Assembly (NCBI RefSeq): GCF_003664255.1
Contig: NZ_RCCV01000001.1
Coordinates: forward strand, 4,712,001 to 4,776,000
Length of the DNA: 64,000 bases
From: Micromonospora sp. M71_S20
GTDB lineage: Bacteria > Actinomycetota > Actinomycetes > Mycobacteriales > Micromonosporaceae
Direction of reading: 5' to 3'
Notes under the pieces: model-generated
What the model saw: the letters and a program-made list of their open reading frames with translations, nothing else
What the model was told of the DNA's origin: nothing
Databases searched by the model: none
In this document: in pieces, positions 46,728 to 53,267 of the stretch
How the letters are laid out: each line of letters starts with the position of its first letter
Numbering within the stretch: position 1 is the stretch's first letter
Translations under genes and position numbers: made by a program

Positions 46728-48130
46728 CGGCGCAGCAACCGTCCCGCGCGCTCGCGCAGCACCGCCACGGCGTCGCCCGCCTTGGCCTCGGCCTTGGCGA
46801 TCCTCGGGTCGGTGACCCCGCCCGCCCAGTCGCCGGTGTGCGCCTCGACCGGCCGGCGTTTGACGGTGGCCCGCACCGCCAGGGGTTGCAGCAGCCAGCG
46901 ACCGTCGTCCCACCGCACCAGGCCGAGACACGCGGAGGACGCGGCCACCAGTTCGGGGGTGAGTGGGCCGCAGGAGGGCAGCCGGTCGACCGCGACGGCG
47001 ATCGACTCACCGTCCAGTTCGAAGGTCGTCGTGCCGTCGTCGTCGCGCACGGCGTAGCCCTCCACCAGCACGGGCTCGGCGATCCCGACGGGGTGCCGCT
47101 CCAGCGGCGGCGCCGCCGCCGCGACCGCGGTCGGCAGCAGGACCCGGGCGGTGGCGAACGGGTCGGCCGGCTCGCCGGGGCGTACCCGGTCGTCCTGCCA
47201 GAGCAGGTCCGCGCCGTGCAGCGGCAGACCCGTGACCGTCACGGCACGCCGTTCGGCCAGCGCGGCCAGCAGTACCGGGTGGGCGTCCAGCAGGCGCCAC
47301 AGCGCCGGCCCGACGATCGTCTCCACCTTGACCGCGCCGACCGCGCAGCGGACCAGCCGGGGCGGCCCGCCGTCGGCCGGTTCGAGGATCGCGTGCAGCT
47401 GCGCCTGCACGGCGGTGTCGTGCTCGTGCACGTCGACGCCGAGCACGAGCAACCGCCCGGAGACCTCCTCGACGGCGGTCGGGACGGAGGCGGCCGCCGC
47501 GTCCTGGGCGAGCAGCGCGCCCCGGGCCCAGAGGTCGGCCCAGCGCCGCAGCGGCGGCTGCGCCATCGTGGCGACCGGCACGCACGCCCGCAGCTCGGCG
47601 GCGAGCCCGTCGAGCAGCACCGCCAGCCGGCGCAGGCCGGGCTCGGCCAGGGCGGCCTCGACCGGCGCCCCCGCCGCGGCCACGAGCTCGTGGTCGAGGC
47701 CGCCCCACCCCGTCACCGCCACCTCGTGCAGCCAGGCGCGGGCGGCGGCGCGGGCCGGGGACCCGGCGCCCGGGGGCTCGGCCGCGCCGGGCGTCCAGGG
47801 GGCGCGGGCCCGGCCCAGCGCGGTGTCGAGCTGCCCGAGCAGCGCTTCGTGGGCGGCGCCGAGCAGCGCGCACCGGGCGCCGGCGAGGGCGAGGAGGTGT
47901 TCCTCGGCCACCGAACCGGCGGTCACCTTGGCCACCGCCTCGGCGAGCCGGTCGCCGAGTGGGGTGCTGGTCAGCGCGCCGGCCAGGGCGGCCAGCGCGG
48001 CGGCGTCGTCCTCACCCACCCGGGCGAGGCCGCGGAGCAGGGCGTCGTCGAGGTCGGCGACCAGGTCGAGGGCGTCGGTCAGGCCGGTCGGGGTGCCGTC
48101 GCGCAGGACGGCGAGCTGTGTGCCGAGCAT
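46724..48130 (-). CDS. Unknown protein of the MoxR/vWA/SWIM cassette
   Basis: 468 aa, begins MLGTQLAVLRDGTPTGLTDA. It is Ala/Leu-rich and mostly helical in the first 300 residues (AEAVAKVTAGSVAEEHLLAL, RRLAVLLDGLAAELRACVP) with a more beta-like C-terminal third (TTTFELDGESIAVAVDRL, WDDGRWLLQPLAVRATVK). I recognise no named domain; a DUF5691-type assignment is possible but I cannot support it. ATG at 48130 shares one base with the SWIM gene stop (TGATG), and its stop overlaps the vWA start, so it is firmly part of the operon. Confidence 0.8.
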   Translation of the reverse strand: MLGTQLAVLRDGTPTGLTDALDLVADLDDALLRGLARVGEDDAAALAALAGALTSTPLGDRLAEAVAKVTAGSVAEEHLLALAGARCALLGAAHEALLGQLDTALGRARAPWTPGAAEPPGAGSPARAAARAWLHEVAVTGWGGLDHELVAAAGAPVEAALAEPGLRRLAVLLDGLAAELRACVPVATMAQPPLRRWADLWARGALLAQDAAAASVPTAVEEVSGRLLVLGVDVHEHDTAVQAQLHAILEPADGGPPRLVRCAVGAVKVETIVGPALWRLLDAHPVLLAALAERRAVTVTGLPLHGADLLWQDDRVRPGEPADPFATARVLLPTAVAAAAPPLERHPVGIAEPVLVEGYAVRDDDGTTTFELDGESIAVAVDRLPSCGPLTPELVAASSACLGLVRWDDGRWLLQPLAVRATVKRRPVEAHTGDWAGGVTDPRIAKAEAKAGDAVAVLRERAGRLLRR

Positions 48131-48636
48131 CAGCGGGCCGCCCCGGTGGCCGGGAACCAGTGCAGCTCGGGCAGGGGGACCGTGCTGCCGGGCAGTTCCA
48201 GGTAGGACAGGTGGCGCAGGAAGCGGCTGAACACGACGGCGGCGGGGGTCGGCTCGTGCCGCCCGTCCAGCGCGGCGAGCAGCTCCCGGGCGGTTTCCGT
48301 CCCCGCGCCGACGTCCACCCGCAGGTAGCGGGCGACCCGGTCGGCGCCGTACTGCAGCAGTGCCTCGTCGGCCAGGGCGTGCAGGTGCTTGCACGGCGCG
48401 CCGCGCAGCCCGCCGCAGGGACGGTTGTTGTTGGTGCTGCAGTGGTAGGCGTGGGTGCCCGAGGCGATCGACGAGACGTAGACCCGGTCGACGTCCGACC
48501 CGCTGGAGACCACGCCCTGCAACCGCCCGTCGGCCAACTCCACGAAGGGCACCTTGGCCAGCTTGCGGGGCCGCGCCGGCGGCACCACCCGCACCGTGCT
48601 GCGCCGTCGCCACGCGGTCCGTTCCGCGTCAGCCAC
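48130..48636 (-). CDS. SWIM zinc-finger-family protein (YehQ-like)
   Basis: 168 aa from GTG 48636, which follows GGGAGGTCGGACA, an excellent Shine-Dalgarno. Middle region: YHCSTNNNRPCGGLRGAP then CKHLHALADEALL; the CKH end is the CxH half of a SWIM finger, but the first half is C-x7-C rather than C-x-C. Upstream VPFVELADGRLQGVVSSGSD supplies the usual beta strands. SWIM domains bind DNA or protein. It is the first gene of the five-gene cassette; the 218-bp gap to the divergent ArsR gene must contain the cassette promoter. Confidence 0.87.
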   Translation of the reverse strand: MADAERTAWRRRSTVRVVPPARPRKLAKVPFVELADGRLQGVVSSGSDVDRVYVSSIASGTHAYHCSTNNNRPCGGLRGAPCKHLHALADEALLQYGADRVARYLRVDVGAGTETARELLAALDGRHEPTPAAVVFSRFLRHLSYLELPGSTVPLPELHWFPATGAAR

Positions 48637-48821
48637 TGTCCGACCTCCCGTCCGCCGCTCCCGGCGCCGCCCATGACCATCCGGACGCCGGAGGGGGCGC
48701 CGGCGTCGCTGTGACGACAAGGATCATGGACCACGGGTACGACACGACCCCGGTCGGGTTTGCGGACGGCGGCCGCCCGGGGACCGCCCGTCCCCCGTTC
48801 GGACACGCCGAATCACGGCTC

Positions 48822-48833
48822 GCTTAAATAAGC
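48822..48833. promoter_or_regulatory. ArsR-type inverted repeat
   Basis: GCTTAAATAAGC: 5-bp arms GCTTA/TAAGC around AA, an AT-rich island in very GC-rich DNA, 21 bp before the ArsR-family start. It is a likely autoregulatory operator and lies in the divergent gap shared with the SWIM cassette. Confidence 0.65.
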
Positions 48834-48854
48834 CTGGCGTGATAGAAACTGTCC

Positions 48855-49235
48855 GTGCACGCCTTCGACGTACTCGGTGACCCGGTGCGACGCCGCATCC
48901 TCGAACTGCTCACCGACGGCGAGATCACCGCCGGCGGGCTGTGCGACGTGATCCGGCGGGAGTTCGGGATCTCCCAGCCGGCCGTCTCCCAGCACCTCAA
49001 GGTGCTGCGGGACAACGGCTTCGCCACCGTGCGGGCGGAGGGGACCCGACGTCTCTACGCCGTCGATCCCCGGCCGCTGCGGGAGGTCGACCGCTGGCTC
49101 GACCACTTCCGCCGGTTCTGGACGCCACCCCTGCACGCCCTCGCCACCGAGCTGGCCCGAGGCAAGCGCGAACGGCGGCTGCGCGAGCAGCCGCCCACGA
49201 CAGACGACACGACCGACCACGGGAGAGACCGATGA
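48855..49235 (+). CDS. ArsR-family transcriptional regulator
   Basis: 126 aa. Winged helix: VLGDPVRRRILELLTDGEI, FGISQPAVSQHLKVLRDNGF and VRAEGTRRLYAVDP, the standard ArsR/SmtB core; no metal-binding Cys pair is visible, so it is the type paired with SRPBCC/AHSA1 proteins. GTG at 48855. The stop overlaps the next gene by 4 bp (ATGA), making a two-gene operon. Confidence 0.92.
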   Translation: MHAFDVLGDPVRRRILELLTDGEITAGGLCDVIRREFGISQPAVSQHLKVLRDNGFATVRAEGTRRLYAVDPRPLREVDRWLDHFRRFWTPPLHALATELARGKRERRLREQPPTTDDTTDHGRDR

Positions 49236-49873
49236 TCGACGCGACCGAACAGATCAACGCCGTACGCCGCCAGCTCGGCCGGCGGGTGCTGGAGGCCGGC
49301 GAGGCCCGGGTGATGACCATCAGCCAGACGTACGACGCGCCGCTGGAAGACGTCTGGGACGCCTGCACCAACGCCGAACGGATCCCCCGCTGGTTCATGC
49401 CGGTCTCCGGTGACCTGCGGCTGGATGGCCGCTACCAACTGGAGGGCAACGCCGGCGGCACGATCGAGCGCTGCGACCCGCCGAAGGGCTTCGCCGCCAC
49501 CTGGGAGTTCGGCGGCGAGGTGAGCTGGATCGAGGTGCGGCTGACGCCGGTCGAGGACGGCCGGACCCGGTTCGAGCTGGAGCACGTCGCGCACGTCGAC
49601 CAGGAGCGCTGGGACCAGTTCGGCCCGGGCGCCCTCGGGGTCGGCTGGGACCTGGCGCTGCTCGGTCTGGCGTCGCACCTGGCCGCCGACGGCAGCGGGG
49701 TCACGCCGGAGGAGAGCGAGGCCTGGTCGGTCTCCGAGCAGGGCCGGCAGTTCGTGACGGCGAGCAGCGAGCGGTGGGGCGAGGCGAGCGTCGCCGACGG
49801 CACCGACGCCGAGGCCGCGCGGGGGGCCGTGGAGCGCACCACCGCCTTCTACACCGGCGCGCCGGCAGCCTGA
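49232..49873 (+). CDS. SRPBCC (AHSA1/START-like) protein
   Basis: 213 aa. AHSA1-type features: ISQTYDAPLEDVWDACTNAER, IPRWFMPVSGDLRLDGRYQL, PKGFAATWEFGGEVSWIEVRL and ELEHVAHV. The helix-grip fold binds hydrophobic ligands; fused or coupled to ArsR regulators it is thought to sense or bind a small molecule. The C-terminal 60 residues are an additional helical tail. ATG 49232 overlaps arsR by 4 bp. Confidence 0.92.
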   Translation: MIDATEQINAVRRQLGRRVLEAGEARVMTISQTYDAPLEDVWDACTNAERIPRWFMPVSGDLRLDGRYQLEGNAGGTIERCDPPKGFAATWEFGGEVSWIEVRLTPVEDGRTRFELEHVAHVDQERWDQFGPGALGVGWDLALLGLASHLAADGSGVTPEESEAWSVSEQGRQFVTASSERWGEASVADGTDAEAARGAVERTTAFYTGAPAA

Positions 49874-49880
49874 CAGCCCG

Positions 49881-49979
49881 CGCACCCGACCGGTCGACGC
49901 GACGGCGGCCCCACGCACCCGGCCGGTAGGCGCGGCGGCGGCCCCGCGCACCGGGGCGGTCGGCGCGGCGGCGGTCCCG
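49881..49979. repeat. 33-bp tandem repeat, three copies
   Basis: Three adjacent 33-bp units, each starting CGCACC and containing CGGT-GGCGCGGCGGCGG. Units 2 and 3 differ at a few positions. The period is a multiple of three and the array falls in the gap between the SRPBCC and NADAR genes. It looks like a minisatellite; no gene is assigned to it. Confidence 0.75.
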
Positions 49980-50048
49980 CCCGCACGCCGGGCGGGCGGG
50001 CGGAAAAGCGCGCGCGTTCCGTCGTACCCCTCGGGCAGACTCGCCGCC

Positions 50049-50609
50049 ATGTCGCCACGATCCGTCGCCGAGCTCGTCGCCGCCGTCCAGGCCGGCGAGA
50101 AGATCCGCTACCTGCACTTCTGGGGGCACCGACCGCAGCGTGACGGCAGCGTCGGGCCCGGCTGTCTGAGCCAGTGGTGGCCGGCCTCGTTCACCGACGG
50201 CGAGCGGACGTACGCCACCGCCGAGCACTGGATGATGTGGCACAAGGCGATCCTGTTCGGCGACGCGGCGGCCGCCGACAGGATCCTGGCCGCCGGGCAT
50301 CCCCAACGCGCCAAGTCGATCGGCCGCCAGGTGCGGGGCTTCGACCAGGCGACCTGGGAGGCCCAGCGACACGACATCGTGGTTGCGGGCAGCGTCGCCA
50401 AGTTCGGCCAGCACGACGACCTGCGGGCGTTCCTGCTCGGCACCGGTGAACGGGTGCTCGTGGAGGCCAGCCCGCTCGACCGCGTCTGGGGCATCGGCCT
50501 GGCCGCCGACGACCCGCGCGCGGACGATCCGGCGCGCTGGCAGGGCGCGAACCTGCTCGGTTTCGCCCTCATGGCGGCCCGCGACGCCCTGCGCGCGGGT
50601 GCCCGGTGA
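50049..50609 (+). CDS. NADAR domain protein (YbiA-like)
   Basis: 186 aa. NADAR/DUF1768 blocks: YLHFWGHRP, LSQWWPASFTDGERTYATAE with EHWMMWHKAILF, GVAKFGQ-type AGSVAKFGQHDDLRAFLL, LVEASPLDRVWGIGLAADD and ANLLGFALMAARDALR. Family members cleave N-glycosidic bonds in riboflavin intermediates or remove ADP-ribose from nucleic acid. ATG 50049 is 7 nt after CAGACT, a possible leaderless -10. Neighbours include Nudix and KptA genes with NAD/ADP-ribose chemistry. Confidence 0.92.
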   Translation: MSPRSVAELVAAVQAGEKIRYLHFWGHRPQRDGSVGPGCLSQWWPASFTDGERTYATAEHWMMWHKAILFGDAAAADRILAAGHPQRAKSIGRQVRGFDQATWEAQRHDIVVAGSVAKFGQHDDLRAFLLGTGERVLVEASPLDRVWGIGLAADDPRADDPARWQGANLLGFALMAARDALRAGAR

Positions 50610-50713
50610 GGACGGCGGTCTGATCAGGGTCGTGGGCGTGTCGGTGATCGATACGCGGTGAGGTCTCCGGTAGATGGTTCAGCGACCAAGCAGAACCTGA
50701 AACCGGAAACCTC

Positions 50714-50800
50714 GTGGCCACCATGCCGGTGACGAGGCGGCATGACCTGACCGACGCTCAGTGGGCGGTGCCCGCGCCGCTGCTGCCACCGCATCGCCGA
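50714..50800 (+). mobile_element. IS5-type transposase N-terminal remnant
   Basis: The frame from 50714 reads VTRRHDLTDAQWAVPAPLLP, matching the conserved N terminus of IS5-family transposases, and then decays into Arg-rich residues. No catalytic DDE region follows and no flanking terminal repeats are evident. The rest of the 380-bp gap 50610-50989 holds no recognisable gene. Confidence 0.7.
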
Positions 50801-50989
50801 GACCGTCGCCAGCGTCAACGGCCGGCGACACCTGCTCACAAAAGGCATCGCGGGTTGTCCTCGTCGCTGGCTGGTCGACGACGTTTGACGGCGCCTTGTG
50901 CCCCACCTGTGTCCCGAGCGGTCTACCGCGCCCCAGTCGTCCCCGAGCTGGCGTCGGCGCACACGGCTCAGACAAGGGTAGGGCGCGGG

Positions 50990-51664
50990 CTATCCGAGCG
51001 CCTGCCGGGCGGCCTCGCCCATGGGGTCGTCGCGGGTGGGCATCCCCTGGACAGTTGGCAGCACCTCCTCCTGGAAGACGCCGTGCAGCCGGCGCAGTTC
51101 CCGCGCCGGATGCTCCGCGTCGTCGACCCGCACGTCCCAGAGTGGGTACGGCTGATCGCCGATCACCGTCACGGTCGCCGACCGGGCGCCGTGCCGGTCA
51201 CCGCCGGCCTCCTCGCCGGTCTCGATGGCCAGCACCAGCCGCTCCGCCAGGTCGATCTCACGGCTGTCCTCGAACACCCGGACGATCTCCGCGAGGGTCT
51301 CGGGGCCCACCAGGCGGTTGCCCTGCACCGCGAAACCCGGCCCGGTGTGGTGTCCCGCCCAGTCCCTCGTACGGGAGCCGGTGAAGGCGTGCGAGCGACC
51401 CTGCCGGTCGACCATGCCGACCTGCCGCACCTCCCGACCCGGGTCCCGGGCCAGCAGCTCGGTCAGGACATCCTGCGGCGAGCGGCCCTCGCCCAGCAGC
51501 GGCAGGCCGTCGTAGGCCAGGAACGGATTGGGGGTGGCCTGGGTCGCCACCACACCACCGGGGTGGACGTGTGCGACAAACTTGCCGACCGCGGGCCTGG
51601 CCGTCAGGGCTCCCACCCCAAGCTGGCCGGTGCGCGGACACCGTGCGGCGATCGAGAAGGTCAC
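50990..51664 (-). CDS. DUF1028 (Ntn-hydrolase-like) protein
   Basis: 224 aa from GTG 51664 (VTFSIAARCPRTGQLGVG). DUF1028 features: the TFSI start, KFVAHVHPGGVVATQATPNP, RQVGMVDRQGRSHAFTGS and WAGHHTGPGFAVQGNRLVG; Thr2 next to the start is the usual candidate nucleophile. Family function is not established (Ntn-hydrolase fold, linked to amidohydrolase activity). An upstream in-frame stretch exists but lacks family similarity. Stop TAG at 50990. Lies between the IS remnant and the Nudix gene. Confidence 0.85.
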   Translation of the reverse strand: MTFSIAARCPRTGQLGVGALTARPAVGKFVAHVHPGGVVATQATPNPFLAYDGLPLLGEGRSPQDVLTELLARDPGREVRQVGMVDRQGRSHAFTGSRTRDWAGHHTGPGFAVQGNRLVGPETLAEIVRVFEDSREIDLAERLVLAIETGEEAGGDRHGARSATVTVIGDQPYPLWDVRVDDAEHPARELRRLHGVFQEEVLPTVQGMPTRDDPMGEAARQALG

Positions 51665-51943
51665 GGTCGGCAGATACCCGGACGAACGCCCGGCATTACC
51701 GGATCCGGCGTCGGTTGCTGTCACCGTTGCCGCCGTCAGGACCTCCACGAACGGCACCCGCCAGCAGACACCGCCCCCTACAACCTCCACAGCCCACCCG
51801 TCTGGCTCGGCATCAGCTGCACACCTCTGGGCCGTGTTCACAGTTCGCGTCAGAGCCACTCGTTGATCGCGACGACGTGACGTGTGGCCTGGTGGCGCGG
51901 GAGGTCGCGGCGTCCCCGGGTGCGCCGGGTAACGTGCTGCGGC

Positions 51944-52456
51944 ATGACCGCCGTGGCGTACTCCCACTGCTCCTTCTGCGGCGCCGCCTATCCGGCGGCG
52001 GCCGGGTGGCCGCGGGTCTGCGCGGCCTGCGGCGGGACGGTGTGGCGCAACCCGCTGCCGGTCGCGGTGGCGGTGCTGCCGGTCCGCACGGCCCGGGGCC
52101 TCGGGGTGGTCGTCGTGCGCCGCGACATCGAGCCCGCCCGCGGCCAGCTCGCGCTGCCGGGGGGCTTCATCGAGTACGGCGAGGAGTGGCAGGAGGGGCT
52201 GGTCCGGGAGCTGTGGGAGGAGACCGGCCTGCGCGCCGACGCCGCCGACGCCCGGCTCCTCGCGGTGCACGGCGCCCCGGCCGGCGGCACGATGATGGTC
52301 TTCGGCGAGCTGCCCGAGCGCCGGGCCGACGCGCTGCCGCCGTCGGCGCCGACCGAGGAGGCCACCGAGTGGCTGGTGCTCACCGAGCCGACGGAGCTGG
52401 CCTTCTCCACCCACACCCGCGTGCTCGCCGACTTCCTCGCCCGGCGCGCGGGCTGA
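51944..52456 (+). CDS. Nudix hydrolase with N-terminal zinc ribbon
   Basis: 170 aa. Zinc ribbon CSFCGAAY...CAACGG at residues 9-32, then the complete Nudix box GGFIEYGEEWQEGLVRELWEE with TGL, fulfilling Gx5Ex7REUxEExGU. The zinc ribbon is typical of the NudC/ADP-ribose-active subgroup, so an NAD-derived or nucleoside diphosphate substrate is plausible. Start ATG 51944 (8 nt after TAACGT) rather than an upstream ATG 51884, because the ribbon then begins the protein. Convergent with kptA. Confidence 0.9.
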   Translation: MTAVAYSHCSFCGAAYPAAAGWPRVCAACGGTVWRNPLPVAVAVLPVRTARGLGVVVVRRDIEPARGQLALPGGFIEYGEEWQEGLVRELWEETGLRADAADARLLAVHGAPAGGTMMVFGELPERRADALPPSAPTEEATEWLVLTEPTELAFSTHTRVLADFLARRAG

Positions 52457-52466
52457 GCCGGACCGC

Positions 52467-53006
52467 TCAGTCGGCCAGGTACCGGGCGGGCACCGCGTCG
52501 GTCAGCCAGACGCCGTTGGCGCTGCGATAGAAGGCGTGCCCGTCGCGGGCCATCGCCGCCGCGTCCACGGTCAGCACCACCAGCTCGCCCGGCCGGCGGG
52601 CACCCACCCGCCGGGCGGTCGCCACGTCCGGCGACAGGTGGACGTGGTGCCGGCCGGCCCGGTGCAGGCCGGTGGCCCGGATCGAGTCGAGCGCGACGCG
52701 GCTGGTGCCGTGGTAGAGCCGCGCCGGCGGCGGGCTGGGCGCCAGTTCCAGGTCGACCGGGATCGAGTGCCCCTGGTTGGCCCGGACCCGTTCGACGCCG
52801 TCGGCACCGCGTTCCACGGCGAAGCGCTGCTTGTCGTTGCCGGCCACCACGGCGTCCAGGTCGGCCCGGTCGATCCCGAGCGCGGCGAGCAGGTCGTCGA
52901 CCGACACCCAGCCGGCCCGGTCGGGCACGAGGCCGAACCGGGCGGGCTCGTGCCGCAACGCCAGGGACATCCGCTTGCTCAGCCGCACCATCGCCCGGTG
53001 ATCCAT
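52467..53006 (-). CDS. kptA: RNA 2'-phosphotransferase (Tpt1/KptA)
   Basis: 179 aa. Conserved blocks in order: LSKRMSLALRHEPARFGL (active-site Arg/His), WVSVDDLLAAL, ANQGHSIPVDLEL, LYHGTSRVALDSI and HHVHLSPD. The enzyme transfers an internal RNA 2'-phosphate to NAD, forming ADP-ribose 1'',2''-cyclic phosphate. Bacteria lack tRNA splicing of the eukaryotic type, so the native role may be RNA repair or ADP-ribosylation of RNA ends. ATG 53006 (ATG 52991 also possible). Converges with the Nudix gene with a 10-bp gap. Confidence 0.94.
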   Translation of the reverse strand: MDHRAMVRLSKRMSLALRHEPARFGLVPDRAGWVSVDDLLAALGIDRADLDAVVAGNDKQRFAVERGADGVERVRANQGHSIPVDLELAPSPPPARLYHGTSRVALDSIRATGLHRAGRHHVHLSPDVATARRVGARRPGELVVLTVDAAAMARDGHAFYRSANGVWLTDAVPARYLAD

Positions 53007-53267
53007 TGGCGGAGTCTCCCCCGCCGGGCACCGCCGGCGCCATCGGATTCGGCCGGATCCGCCGGGCCTCGGCGAAGGGCGGGACACCGACGGCACCGGC
53101 GGTCAGGCGGCGGGGGGTCACGGTAGGGATTCGAGCGCGCTGGAAGTCGACACCGCGACGACCGGTGACGGTTGACCGCCCGCCGGGCGGGTAGACGCCC
53201 GGCGCCGCGTGGGTGACGGGCACCCGGCCGGGCCGCCGCGGGGACGCCGACACGCCTCGGGGGGCCG

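Noticed and set aside
41331..48636. Magnesium-chelatase-like genes belonging to cobalamin synthesis
   Set aside because: The ATPase and vWA genes here are of MoxR/YehL type, with SWIM and DUF5682-like partners, and are distant from the cob operon that already has its own chelatase subunits.
49881..49979. CRISPR array
   Set aside because: The units are directly adjacent without unique spacers, and no cas genes are present.
49055..50050. Minus-strand frame containing 11-residue repeats
   Set aside because: It is antisense to the ArsR/SRPBCC genes; the repeats come from the 33-bp DNA minisatellite and not from a protein.
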